A stretch of 64,000 nucleotides of DNA from Streptomyces fulvoviolaceus. Lineage in GTDB: Bacteria; Actinomycetota; Actinomycetes; Streptomycetales; Streptomycetaceae. Position numbers and translations under genes: made by a program. The notes under the pieces are model-generated. The model saw only the letters and a program-made list of their open reading frames with translations, did not search any database and was not told the DNA's origin. The stretch lies in assembly GCF_000718165.1 (NCBI RefSeq), contig NZ_JOEY01000033.1, positions 1 through 64,000 of the forward strand, read 5' to 3'. Shown here in pieces: positions 25,778 through 34,314 of this stretch (its first letter is position 1; the number at the start of each line of letters is the position of its first letter).

Positions 25778-27280
25778 GTGTCCCGAACCACCGTCGATGC
25801 CGAGCCCGGCAGCCAACCTCCCCCCGAGGACGACACCGCCTTCTTCGGCCAGCCCAGAGGCCTGCTCACCCTCTCCGGTCTGGAGGTCTGGGAGCGCTTC
25901 TCGTTCCTCGGCATGCAGGCCATCCTCGTCCTCTACTTCGCCGACACGGTCGCCCACGGCGGCATGGGCATGTCGGCCGGAACCGCCGCGTCCGTCTCCG
26001 CGGCCTACGGCACCCTCGTCTACCTCGTCTCCGTCGCCGGCGGCTGGCTCGCCGACCGCATCCTCGGTTCGTACCGGGCGGTGCTGTGGGGCGGCATCCT
26101 GATCGCCTGCGGCCACTACTCCATGGCCGTGCCCACGAACACCATGACCTGGGTGGGCCTGGGCCTGATCAGCGCCGGTACCGGGCTCCTCAAGCCCAAC
26201 GTGGCCACCATGGTCGGCAAGCTCTACGCCACCGACGACGACCGCCGTGACGCGGGCTTCGCGCTCTACTACATGGCGATCAACATCGGCGCCTTCGCGG
26301 GCCCGCTGATCACCGGCTGGCTCGGCGACCACAGGGGCTGGCACTGGGGTTTCTCGGCCGCCGCGATCGGCATGACCTTCGGTCTGATCCAGTATGTCGT
26401 GGGCCGCCGTCACCTGGCCGGGCGAAAGCACGCGGCCGAATTCGCCCTCACGCCCGACGCGATGCGCCGCGCGATCCGCCTGATCACCTTGGGCGTCGTC
26501 GCCGTGGCGGTGGTCGCGACCGCCCTCGTCCTCGCCCACTGGCTCACCATGGACCGCTTCGTCGACCTGCTCACCCTCGTCTCGGTGATCGCCCCGGTCG
26601 TCTACTTCGCGGTGATGTTCATGAGCCCACGGGTGACCCCCGAGGAACGCGGCCGGCTCAAGCCGTACATCGTCCTCTTCCTCGCTTCGACGGTCTTCAA
26701 CTTCATCCTCTTCCAGGCGTACTCGACGATGATGCTGCTGGCCGCGTCGAACGCCGAGACGACCCTCCTCGGCTACGACTTCCCCGCCAGCTGGTACGCC
26801 TCCGCGCTGGGCGCCTTCGAGGTCGGCCTCGCGCCCTTCGTCGCCGCGCTGTGGGTCCGGATGGGCCACGGCCAGCCGCACGCCTCCAACAAGATCGCGA
26901 TCGGCGTCGTCCTCGGCGGTCTGTCGTTCCTGCTGATGGTCCTGCCGACCAGCGGTCACGGCGGCGAGGACTACCTGATGTCGGCCTGGTGGATCGTCGG
27001 CTCCTACTTCCTCCTGGGCCTCGGCGACATCCTGCTGGAGACCTCCGGCATGTCGGCCACCACCAAGCTCGCCCCGGTCGCCTTCTCCAGCCAGACCATG
27101 TCCCTCTGGTTCCTGTCCCTCGCCCTCGCGAACGGCATCCAGGCCCAGACGGTGAAGCTCTACGACGACGTCTCCAAGCCGGCCTACTTCGGCGTCAACG
27201 GCGCGATCGCGGTGGCCGCGGGCCTCGCGGTGATGGCCGCCGCGCCGTGGCTGCGCCGCACCATGCACCCGGTCCACTGA
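25778..27280 (+). CDS. POT/PTR-family proton-coupled peptide transporter
   Basis: A 500-residue major-facilitator peptide transporter with 14 helices. The POT signature is complete: the ExxER-type motif GLEVWERFSFLGMQAILVLYF, GGWLADRILGSYRAVLWGG, the FALYYMAINIGAFAGPLITGWLG block and a late GDILLETSGMSATTKLAP. The GTG start (MSRTTVDAEPG) has only a closely spaced GGAG before it. It imports di- and tripeptides using the proton gradient. It is followed after 28 bases by a CocE-type hydrolase on the same strand, which might process imported peptides or esters. Confidence 0.93.
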   Translation: MSRTTVDAEPGSQPPPEDDTAFFGQPRGLLTLSGLEVWERFSFLGMQAILVLYFADTVAHGGMGMSAGTAASVSAAYGTLVYLVSVAGGWLADRILGSYRAVLWGGILIACGHYSMAVPTNTMTWVGLGLISAGTGLLKPNVATMVGKLYATDDDRRDAGFALYYMAINIGAFAGPLITGWLGDHRGWHWGFSAAAIGMTFGLIQYVVGRRHLAGRKHAAEFALTPDAMRRAIRLITLGVVAVAVVATALVLAHWLTMDRFVDLLTLVSVIAPVVYFAVMFMSPRVTPEERGRLKPYIVLFLASTVFNFILFQAYSTMMLLAASNAETTLLGYDFPASWYASALGAFEVGLAPFVAALWVRMGHGQPHASNKIAIGVVLGGLSFLLMVLPTSGHGGEDYLMSAWWIVGSYFLLGLGDILLETSGMSATTKLAPVAFSSQTMSLWFLSLALANGIQAQTVKLYDDVSKPAYFGVNGAIAVAAGLAVMAAAPWLRRTMHPVH

Positions 27281-27308
27281 AGTCACCGATGCCCCAGGGG
27301 TCACCCTC

Positions 27309-29333
27309 ATGCACATCCGTACGTCCTTCCCCTACGAGACGACTCACGAGGACCTCCGCATCCCGCTCCCTGGGGGCACCTCCCACGCTTTCGGCAGTGG
27401 GGGAGGGACCCTCCTCTACGCGCGCGTGTGGCGCCCCCTGACGGACGAACCAGTACCCGCGCTCCTCGAATACCTGCCGTACCGCCTGACCGACTGGACC
27501 GCGCCCCGCGACTGGCAACGCCACCCCTGGTACGCGGGCCACGGCTACGCCTCCGTCCGCGTGGACGTCCGCGGGCACGGCAACAGCGAGGGCATGCCGG
27601 GCGACGAGTACTCGGCGACCGAGCTGGCCGACGGGGTCGAGGTCGTCAACTGGCTCGCGGCGCAGCCCTGGTGCGACGGCAAGGTCGGCATGTTCGGCAT
27701 CTCCTGGGGCGGCTTCAACTCCCTCCAGATCGCGGCCCTCGCACCCGAGCCGCTCAAGGCGGTCGTCACGGTCTGCTCCACCGACGACCGCTATGACAAC
27801 GACGTGCACTACATGGGAGGTTCCGTCCTCGCGGTCGACATGCACGCCTGGGCCGCCACCATGCTCGCCTTCGTGTCCCGGCCGCCCGACCCCCGGTACG
27901 TCGGCCCCGCCTGGCGGGACATGTGGCTCAAGCGCCTGGAGCAGGTCGACCCCTTCCTCCACACCTGGCTCGCCCACCAGACCCGCGACGACTACTGGCG
28001 CCACGGCAGCGTCTGCGAGGACTACGGCGCGATCGACGCGGCGGTCCTGGCGGTGGGCGGCTGGCACGACCCGTACCGCGACACGGTGCTCCGCCTCGTC
28101 GAGCACCTGCCGGAAGACCGCGTACGAGGGCTCATCGGCCCGTGGTCCCACCAGTACCCCGACCGCGGCCTGCCGCCCGGCCCGGCGATCGGCTTCCTCC
28201 AGGAGACCCTGCGCTGGTGGGACCACTGGTTGAAGGGCGTCGACGCCGGCGCCATGCGCGAGCCCCTGCTCCGCGCCTACGTCAGCGAATCGCACCGCCC
28301 GGCCACGGTCTACGACACCCTCCCCGGCCGCTGGGTCGGCGAGCCGGCCTGGCCCTCCCCCAACGTCTCGACGATCTCCTACGGCTTCCAGGGCGCCCCC
28401 GTCCTCGTCCGCTCCCCGCAGCACACGGGCGTGGACGCGGGCCGCTTCTTCCCCTTCGGCAACGACGCCGACCTTCCGCCCGACCAGCGGGATGAGGACG
28501 CGCGGTCGGCGTGCTTCGAGTTCGAAGTGGGCCAGGAGACCTGGGTGTTGGGGCGGCCGCGGGTGCGGCTGCGGCTGACCTCGGAGGTGCCGCGCGGGCA
28601 GGTCGTCGCCCGGCTCTGCGACGTGGCACCGGACGGCTCGTCGACCCTGGTCACCCGGGGTGTGCTGAACCTGTCGGCCCGCCACGGGCGCGACCGGGCC
28701 GTGCCGTGGGAGCCGGGCGCCACCGGGGAGGTGGCCTTCGAGCTGAACGGCATCGGCCATGTCTTCCCGCCCGGCCACCGCATCCGCCTCGCCGTGTCCT
28801 CCGCGTACTGGCCGTGGATCTGGCCGCAGGCCGACTCGGCGGCGGGCTTCACGCTGGAGCCGGCGGGGAGCTTCCTGGAACTCCCGGTGCGCTCCCATGG
28901 GTTGGACCGGGAGATTGCCTTCGGGGAGCCCGAGCAGTCCGAGCCCCTCGGCGTGAACTTCCCCGCCACGCTGGACGAACCGCGCCCCGAGCGCCTCGTC
29001 GTGCGGGACGTGGCCAAGGGCGAGTGGCGGCTGGAGGTCGACCCGCGTTACGGCGGCACGCGCGTGTATCCCGACGGCCTGGAGTTCACCGAGGACGCGC
29101 TGGAGACGTACACGATCAACGAGGCGGACCCCCTGTCGGCCCGCACCCGCTCGGACTGGTCGATCCGGCTGCACCGCCCGGAGCTGGCCTGGGACACGAC
29201 GGTCCGGACCCGTTCGGAGATCACCTGTGACGGGACGGACTTCCTCACCTCCAACGAGGTGATCTGCACGGAGGGCGACGAGGTCGTCTTCCACCGGACG
29301 TGGGAGAAGCGGATTCCACGGACGGCCGGTTAA
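27309..29333 (+). CDS. CocE/NonD-family hydrolase (X-Pro dipeptidyl-peptidase-like)
   Basis: A 674-residue serine hydrolase. The alpha/beta-hydrolase part has the nucleophile in GMFGISWGGFNSLQ, the acid in AVGGWHDPYRDTV and the histidine in GPWSHQYPDRGLPP. The C-terminal ~230 residues form the jelly-roll X-Pro_dipeptidyl C domain (VRLRLTSEVPRGQVVARLCDV, FPPGHRIRLAVSSAYWP). There is no signal peptide. Near residue 22 an extra GGTSHAFGSGG interrupts the usual LRIPLPDGTLLYARVW region and is encoded by a dispersed repeat. The enzyme cleaves acyl or prolyl bonds; the exact substrate is unknown. Confidence 0.92.
   Translation: MHIRTSFPYETTHEDLRIPLPGGTSHAFGSGGGTLLYARVWRPLTDEPVPALLEYLPYRLTDWTAPRDWQRHPWYAGHGYASVRVDVRGHGNSEGMPGDEYSATELADGVEVVNWLAAQPWCDGKVGMFGISWGGFNSLQIAALAPEPLKAVVTVCSTDDRYDNDVHYMGGSVLAVDMHAWAATMLAFVSRPPDPRYVGPAWRDMWLKRLEQVDPFLHTWLAHQTRDDYWRHGSVCEDYGAIDAAVLAVGGWHDPYRDTVLRLVEHLPEDRVRGLIGPWSHQYPDRGLPPGPAIGFLQETLRWWDHWLKGVDAGAMREPLLRAYVSESHRPATVYDTLPGRWVGEPAWPSPNVSTISYGFQGAPVLVRSPQHTGVDAGRFFPFGNDADLPPDQRDEDARSACFEFEVGQETWVLGRPRVRLRLTSEVPRGQVVARLCDVAPDGSSTLVTRGVLNLSARHGRDRAVPWEPGATGEVAFELNGIGHVFPPGHRIRLAVSSAYWPWIWPQADSAAGFTLEPAGSFLELPVRSHGLDREIAFGEPEQSEPLGVNFPATLDEPRPERLVVRDVAKGEWRLEVDPRYGGTRVYPDGLEFTEDALETYTINEADPLSARTRSDWSIRLHRPELAWDTTVRTRSEITCDGTDFLTSNEVICTEGDEVVFHRTWEKRIPRTAG
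27366..27411. repeat. Dispersed hairpin repeat inserted in frame in the CocE-type gene
   Basis: CTCCCTGGGGGCACCTCCCA, then GCTTTCGGCAGTGGGGGAGG, is the widespread Streptomyces 'CACCTCCCA...TGGGGGAGG' hairpin element, normally intergenic. Here it adds about 11 codons without breaking the frame. Confidence 0.7.
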
Positions 29334-29370
29334 CCACCAGTTGGGCCTCATTGCCCGATTTACCACCCTT

Positions 29371-29410
29371 GCGCATGCCCGTGAGTTGGGTCACTCACGG
29401 GCATGTGCGC
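29371..29410. terminator. Strong hairpin after the CocE-type gene
   Basis: ATGCCCGTGAGT (29375-29386) pairs perfectly with ACTCACGGGCAT (29393-29404) around a 6-base loop, with GCGC flanks that can extend the stem. It lies 42 bases after the stop. The stretch from here to the riboswitch (29411-29620) holds no recognisable gene. Confidence 0.8.
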
Positions 29411-29619
29411 TTCGGCGTTCCGGAATCCCCGCCTCCCCTTGCGCCGCTTACCCGTTGACGCTTGGCAGCCGCAAAGGATCAAGCACCCCATAAGCCTCAC
29501 ACCAAGGTCAACAGGCCTGATCTGTGAATCCGGTACTTGTTCCGGACATGTGCTCTCGCATACGTTCCGGGCCTGTCGGGCGGACGCCTAATCCTGCCGC
29601 CGCTCGCCGCACACTCATC

Positions 29620-29785
29620 GACGACCACTCGCACGGCAGGAGCGGGGGACCCAGGTAAGTCGCCGATCCGGTCATCTTCGGACATACCGGAACGGCTTGG
29701 GGTTAAGTCGCGTCGCCCTACGGCGGCACGGCCGGGCACCTCCCAGCCCGCACCCGACAGCTCACCTCGCAGGCGTCGGAGAGGA
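29620..29785 (+). promoter_or_regulatory. c-di-AMP riboswitch (ydaO/yuaA type)
   Basis: The leader carries the conserved ydaO-type blocks in order: AGGAGCGGGGGACCCAGGTA near 29638, GGGGTTAAGTCGCG near 29700, GGCCGGGCACCTCCCAGCCC and the hallmark CACCCGACAGCTCACCTCGC near 29752, then AGGCGTCGGAGAGG just before the start codon. This class binds cyclic di-AMP and turns off cell-wall hydrolase genes in Streptomyces. The downstream gene encodes exactly such a protein. Confidence 0.9.
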
Positions 29786-29792
29786 ACCCCGC

Positions 29793-30272
29793 ATGCCTGC
29801 TGCCGCTCAGCACCGCCGCGCAAAGCACACCCGCCTCGCCCGCAAGCTCGCCGTCCTCGGCACCGGAGCCGCCGTACTGGCCCTCCCCCTCATCGGCGCG
29901 ACCAACGCGTCCGCGGCCACCACCACGGTCACCGCCACCTCGCTGGGGTACACGAACGACCTCGACGGCTGGATCCGGGCGTCCCTCCAGGTGATGGCGC
30001 AGAACGGGATTCCCGGGACGTACGACGGCATCTACCGCAACGTCATCCGCGAGTCCTCCGGCAACCCCTACGCCATCAACGACTGGGACTCCAACGCGGC
30101 CGCCGGCACCCCGTCCAAGGGCCTGCTCCAGGTGATCGACCCGACCTTCGCGGCGTACCACGTGGCGGGCACCTCGTACGACCCGTACGACCCGGTCGCG
30201 AACATCACCGCGGCCTGCAACTACGCGGCGCAGCGGTACGGCTCGATCGACAACGTGTACGGGGCGTACTGA
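29793..30272 (+). CDS. Secreted lysozyme-like transglycosylase
   Basis: A 159-residue secreted protein with a signal peptide over about residues 1-43 (LAVLGTGAAVLALPLIGATNASA). A lysozyme-like SLT domain follows, with the catalytic glutamate in YRNVIRESSGNPYAIND and the SLT motifs SKGLLQVIDPTFAAYHV and PVANITAACNYAAQRYGS. It should cleave peptidoglycan glycan strands, as in resuscitation or spore germination. A c-di-AMP riboswitch directly upstream controls it. The protein has no LysM or other binding domain, which is minimal for the group. Confidence 0.9.
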   Translation: MPAAAQHRRAKHTRLARKLAVLGTGAAVLALPLIGATNASAATTTVTATSLGYTNDLDGWIRASLQVMAQNGIPGTYDGIYRNVIRESSGNPYAINDWDSNAAAGTPSKGLLQVIDPTFAAYHVAGTSYDPYDPVANITAACNYAAQRYGSIDNVYGAY

Positions 30273-30279
30273 GCCCGTC

Positions 30280-31092
30280 TCAGGCGCTCGGGAAGAGTCT
30301 TTCGAGGACGACGGCGATGCCGTCGTCCTCGTTCGACAGGGTCACCTCGTCGGCCACGGCCTTGAGTTCGGGGTGCGCGTTGGCCATCGCGATGCCGTGG
30401 GACGCCCAGTCGAACATGGGGATGTCGTTGGGCATGTCCCCGAAGGCGACGGTGTGTTCGGGACCCAGGCCCAGGTGCTCGGCGGCCAGCGCGAGACCCG
30501 TCGCCTTGGTGATGCCGCATGGCTGGAGTTCGACGGTGCCTGGTCCAGACATGGTGACCGTCGCGAGGGAGCCGACCACCGAGCGCGCCGTCGCCGCCAA
30601 CTCGTCGTCGGACAGGTAGGGATGGCGCAGCAGCACCTTGCTGATGGGCTCGCCCCACAGGTCGTCGCGCCGGTCGACGCGTACGGCGGGCAGGGTCGGG
30701 TGGGGCATCAGGTAGCCCGGCTCGATGAGCGTGAGGCCGTCGACGCCGTCCTGGTCGACGGCGGCGTACACCTGGCCGACCTCGGCCTCGATCTTGCCGA
30801 GCGCGGTCTCGGCCAGCTCCCGGTCCAGGGTGACGGACCACAGCAGACGGTCCGCGCCGGCGTCGTAGACCTGCGCGCCCTGCCCGCACACCGCGAGCCC
30901 GGTGCTGCCCAGATCGTCGAGCAGCGGCCGCACTCTGGGGGCCGGGCGGCCGGTCACCACCAGATGCCGGGCCCCGGCCTCCGCCACCCGCGCGAGCGCG
31001 GCGAGGGAACGGTCGGAGAGCGTGTCGTCGCCTCGCAGCAGCGTTCCGTCCAGGTCGGTGGCGATGAGTGAATATGCGGTGGGAGCGGCCAT
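30280..31092 (-). CDS. HAD-superfamily hydrolase, Cof subfamily
   Basis: A 270-residue Cof-type (IIB cap) phosphatase. Motif I is LIATDLDGTLLRGDD, motif II VVTGRPAPRV, and motifs III/IV lie around ITKATGLALAAEHLGLG and AFGDMPNDIPMFDWAS. These enzymes dephosphorylate sugar phosphates or pyridoxal phosphate. The gene is convergent with the transglycosylase, with seven bases between stops, and it stands alone. Confidence 0.9.
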   Translation of the reverse strand: MAAPTAYSLIATDLDGTLLRGDDTLSDRSLAALARVAEAGARHLVVTGRPAPRVRPLLDDLGSTGLAVCGQGAQVYDAGADRLLWSVTLDRELAETALGKIEAEVGQVYAAVDQDGVDGLTLIEPGYLMPHPTLPAVRVDRRDDLWGEPISKVLLRHPYLSDDELAATARSVVGSLATVTMSGPGTVELQPCGITKATGLALAAEHLGLGPEHTVAFGDMPNDIPMFDWASHGIAMANAHPELKAVADEVTLSNEDDGIAVVLERLFPSA

Positions 31093-31198
31093 GATCAGAG
31101 AATACGGATGGAACGCCCCGCCGACTCGACGCGAACCGGACGGCCGCTGCTTTCACATGCGTTGACCGGTGTTCCGGTTACGGTTCTCGCCCCCGCCG

Positions 31199-31350
31199 CC
31201 CCTTCCCGACCCGACCCTGGGGCTCCGCCCCAGACCCCGCTCCTCAAACGCCGGAGAGGCTGAGTTGTTTCAGCCCGTCCGGCGTTTGAGGACGAGGCCC
31301 CTTCAGGGCCGAAGCGGGGTCTGGGGGCGCAGCCCCCAGGGACGGGAATG
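31199..31350. repeat. Inverted pair of dispersed repeats between HAD and LacI genes
   Basis: The right half (31264-31350, minus orientation) matches the element at 4674-4757: GTCTGGGGGCGCAGCCCCCAG hairpin plus CCCGTCCGGCGTTTGAGGAC. The left half (31199-31262) is a shorter copy in the opposite direction (CTCAAACGCCGGAGAGGCTG). Together they make a large cruciform-capable sequence and probably a bidirectional terminator. This accounts for the 299-base gap here. Confidence 0.75.
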
Positions 31351-31391
31351 GGAAGGGGCGGCGGGGGCGAGAAAAACCGCCGGACAAGCAC

Positions 31392-32420
31392 CTACGCGGA
31401 GTCCCGCACCACCAGTTCCGTCGGCACTATGACCCCCGCCGTGTCCTCGCCGGCGATCTGGGCGAGGAGCATGCGGACCATCTCGGCGCTGATGCGGTCG
31501 TAGGGCTGGCGCATGGTGGTGAGGGCCGGAGTGACGGCGGTGGCCGCGGCCGAGTCGTCGAAGCCGCCGACAGCGATGTCATCGGGGATCGAACGCCCGG
31601 ACTGGTGAAGGGTGTTGACGACTCCCTGGGCCATGAGGTCGGAGGCGACGAACACGGCGTCGATGTCGGGGGCCTGGGCGAGCAGCCGCCGCGCCGCCTC
31701 CTCGCCGCCGGTGCGGCGGTAGTCGCCCTCCACGACCAGTGCCGGGTCGTAGGGCAGGCCCGCCTCGACGAGCACATCGCGGTAGCCGGCCAGGCGTTCG
31801 GCACCGCCCGGGGTGTCCAACGGGCCGGTGATCATGCCGATCCGGCGGCGGCCACCGGCGAGGAGATGGCGGACCATGTCCTGGGCGCCGTCGCGGTCGG
31901 CGGCCGCCACGTAACTCACCTTGGCCCCCAGGCCCATCGGCTTGCCGCAGGCCACCAACGGGATCCCGGCGTCGCGCAGTTCGGCCGCGACCGGGTCCCC
32001 GCTGTGACTGGAGACCAGCAGGACGCCGTCGACGTGACCCGAGGTGATGTAGCGGGTCAGCCGGCGCCGGTCGTCGTCGCTCGCGGCGAGCATCAGCAGC
32101 AGCGGGATGTCGTGCCGGGCGAGGTTCTCCGTGCAACCGCGCAGCAGGACATTGAAGTTGGGGTCCTCGAAGAACTTCTCCTGCGGCTCGGTGAGGAGGA
32201 ACGCCACCGAGTCCGAACGGCCCGTACTGAGGCTGCGCGCATGCCGGTTGACCACGTACCCGGTCTTCCTGATGGCGGCCTCCACCGCCCGGCGGGCGGC
32301 CGGTGAGACGTAGTGGCCGCCGTTCAGGAAGCGGGAGACGGTGCCCCGCGACACGCCCGCCTCCCGCGCCACGTCGTGGATGGTGGGCGGTTTGCGGCGT
32401 CCGTTCGCGCTGGTGGTCAT
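31392..32420 (-). CDS. LacI-family repressor of the galactan locus
   Basis: A 342-residue LacI-type regulator. The helix-turn-helix is TIHDVAREAGVSRGTVSRFL at residues ~13-32, followed by the hinge region, then a periplasmic-binding-like effector domain (PQEKFFEDPNFNVLLRGC, IDAVFVASDLMAQGVV, IPDDIAVGGFDDSAAA). It lies 23 bases downstream of the permease genes, so it is the last gene of the importer operon and probably autoregulated. Identical CTGTG-N2-CG-N2-CACAG sites at 35767 and 35865 are its probable operators. The inducer should be a galacto-oligosaccharide. Confidence 0.92.
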   Translation of the reverse strand: MTTSANGRRKPPTIHDVAREAGVSRGTVSRFLNGGHYVSPAARRAVEAAIRKTGYVVNRHARSLSTGRSDSVAFLLTEPQEKFFEDPNFNVLLRGCTENLARHDIPLLLMLAASDDDRRRLTRYITSGHVDGVLLVSSHSGDPVAAELRDAGIPLVACGKPMGLGAKVSYVAAADRDGAQDMVRHLLAGGRRRIGMITGPLDTPGGAERLAGYRDVLVEAGLPYDPALVVEGDYRRTGGEEAARRLLAQAPDIDAVFVASDLMAQGVVNTLHQSGRSIPDDIAVGGFDDSAAATAVTPALTTMRQPYDRISAEMVRMLLAQIAGEDTAGVIVPTELVVRDSA

Positions 32421-32443
32421 GTTCCTCGTTCAGAAAGGGATGT

Positions 32444-33322
32444 TCAGGACTTGATCGAGCCGCTCAGCAGGTCCAACGACCAGAACCGCTGGATCACCAG
32501 GAAGAGCCCGATCAGCGGGAGGATCGCCAGCAGACACCCGGTGATGACCAGGGTGTAGAGGGCGGGCTGCGAGGCGCCCTGGGCGAGCAGCGTGTAGAGC
32601 CCGAGGGTGATCGGGAACTTGGTGTCGTCGGCCAGCATCACGTACGGCAGCAGGAAGTTGTTCCAGATGGCGACGAACTGGAAGAGGAACACCGTGATCA
32701 GGCCCGGCATCATCATCGGCACGGCGATCCGCGAGAAGATCCGCCACTCGCTGGCGCCGTCCATGCGAGCGGCCTCCATGAGCTCGGTGGGCACCGAGGC
32801 GGCCGCGTAGATGCGGACGAGGTAGACGCCGTACGGGGAAAGAATCGACGGCAGCAGCATCGACCAGTACGAGTCGGCCAGGCCCATCTTCGACAGCAGC
32901 AGGTACTGCGGGATGGCCAGCACGATGCTCGGCACGAGGACGCCGGCCAGCATCAGCTTGAAGATGAACTCCCGCCCGCGGAAGGCGAACCGGCCGAGCG
33001 CGTAGCCGCCGGCGGCGGAGACCGCGGCGGACAGCAGGGCGCCGAGGCCCGCGTAGAAGACGGAGTTGGCCATCCACTGCCAGTAGATACCGTCCCGGTA
33101 GGCGTTCAGCTCGCTCAGGTTGTCGAAGAAGCCGGTGCCGGGCGCGAAGCTGAAGGTGGAGAAGAGCTCCGAGCGGTCCTTGGTCGCCGCGATGACCACC
33201 CAGGCGATGGGGATCAGGCAGTACAGCGTGCCGAGGAGCAGCACGAGCGTGGGGACCCAGGCCGTGCGCCGCGCTTTGGCGGTCTTGCCGGTGGCGTCGG
33301 CGGTGAGGGTGAGGGCGGTCAT
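32444..33322 (-). CDS. Sugar ABC transporter permease (MalG/GanQ type)
   Basis: A 292-residue inner-membrane permease of the carbohydrate-uptake type. It has six helices, beginning VPTLVLLLGTLYCLIPIAWVV, and the EAA loop ELMEAARMDGASEWRIFSRI. The gene overlaps the upstream permease by four bases (ATGA) and precedes the LacI gene. With the binding protein and partner permease it forms an importer for galactan fragments. No ATPase gene is in the locus, so the shared Streptomyces ATPase MsiK probably energises it. Confidence 0.92.
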   Translation of the reverse strand: MTALTLTADATGKTAKARRTAWVPTLVLLLGTLYCLIPIAWVVIAATKDRSELFSTFSFAPGTGFFDNLSELNAYRDGIYWQWMANSVFYAGLGALLSAAVSAAGGYALGRFAFRGREFIFKLMLAGVLVPSIVLAIPQYLLLSKMGLADSYWSMLLPSILSPYGVYLVRIYAAASVPTELMEAARMDGASEWRIFSRIAVPMMMPGLITVFLFQFVAIWNNFLLPYVMLADDTKFPITLGLYTLLAQGASQPALYTLVITGCLLAILPLIGLFLVIQRFWSLDLLSGSIKS

Positions 33323-34314
33323 GCCGCGTCCTCCCGGGTGTAGCGGTCGGAGATACGCAGCAGCGTGAAGGACAGGACGAACGTGGCCAGCGCCAGGACG
33401 ACCGCGGTGGCGGAGGCACCGTAGATGTCGGACTTCAGGAAGGCGCTGTCGTAGATGGCCATCAGCGGGCTCCAACTGCTGGGCAGGGCGTTGGTCAGCG
33501 GCTTCAGGGCCATCGGCTCGGTGAAGACCTGGAGGGTGGCGATCACCGAGAAGAAGAAGGTGAGCACCAGCGAGGGCAGCACGATCGGGATCTTGATCTT
33601 CAGGGCGATGTGCAGGTCGGACGCCCCGTCGATCCTGGCCGCCTCGTAGATCTCCTGGGGGATCGCACGCAGCGCGGTGTAGATGACGATCATGTTGAAG
33701 CCGGTGCCGCCCCAGACCGCGATGTTCGCGAAGGAGAGGTAGAGGTTGCCGCCGTCGAACAGGTTCGGCTGCGGGAGGCCGAACTTGTCCAGCAGGTAGT
33801 AGAAGGGGCTGACGCTCGGCAGGTAGAGGAAGCCCCACATGAGGGCGGCGATGATGCCGGGCACCGCGTACGGCAGGAAGATCATCAGCCGTGCGAAGGG
33901 CGCGCTGCGCGCCTTCGGGGTGTCGAGCATCAGCGCGAACAGCAGCGCGAGGCCGAGCATGGTCGGGATGACGATCAGGCCGTAGCCGAAGGCGCGCAGC
34001 ACGCTGTGGCCGAACTCGGAGTTCTGGAACACGTCGGTGTAGTTGCCGAGACCGTTCCAGACCTGCTCGCGGGCGCCGGAGCCGAGGCCGATCCCCTTGA
34101 TCTTGACCTTGTGGAGGCTCAGCCAGATCGCGTACCCGATGGGGATGACGGTGAAGGCGGCGAACAGGACCAGCGCGGGCACCAGGAACCAGTACGGTGC
34201 GCTGCGGCCACGGCGGCCGGTGCGGCTGGGGCGGACGGTCTGGGCGGTGCCGGTGCCGTCCGCCAAGGGCCCGACCGCGGTGCGGTCGGAGCCCTTGAGC
34301 GGAGTGCTGGTCAT
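33319..34314 (-). CDS. Sugar ABC transporter permease (MalF/GanP type)
   Basis: A 331-residue permease with an N-terminal cytoplasmic tail (~40 residues), helices such as APYWFLVPALVLFAAFTVIPIGYAI and FLPYAVPGIIAALMWGFLYL, and the EAA loop EIYEAARIDGASDLHIALKI. It overlaps both neighbours by four bases, so binding protein, MalF-like and MalG-like genes are translationally coupled. Confidence 0.92.
   Translation of the reverse strand: MTSTPLKGSDRTAVGPLADGTGTAQTVRPSRTGRRGRSAPYWFLVPALVLFAAFTVIPIGYAIWLSLHKVKIKGIGLGSGAREQVWNGLGNYTDVFQNSEFGHSVLRAFGYGLIVIPTMLGLALLFALMLDTPKARSAPFARLMIFLPYAVPGIIAALMWGFLYLPSVSPFYYLLDKFGLPQPNLFDGGNLYLSFANIAVWGGTGFNMIVIYTALRAIPQEIYEAARIDGASDLHIALKIKIPIVLPSLVLTFFFSVIATLQVFTEPMALKPLTNALPSSWSPLMAIYDSAFLKSDIYGASATAVVLALATFVLSFTLLRISDRYTREDAA

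Noticed and set aside
25667..27316. 549-codon minus-strand frame
   Set aside because: It is antisense to the POT transporter, is His/Gly/Asp/Arg rich, and has no recognisable domain.
29403..29591. Possible small gene downstream of the CocE-type gene
   Set aside because: A 62-codon frame starts inside the terminator stem, has no ribosome site and runs towards the riboswitch leader.
31180..31380. Possible insertion sequence remnant
   Set aside because: It has inverted repeats but no transposase reading frame or target duplication. The sequence matches the known style of Streptomyces intergenic repeats.
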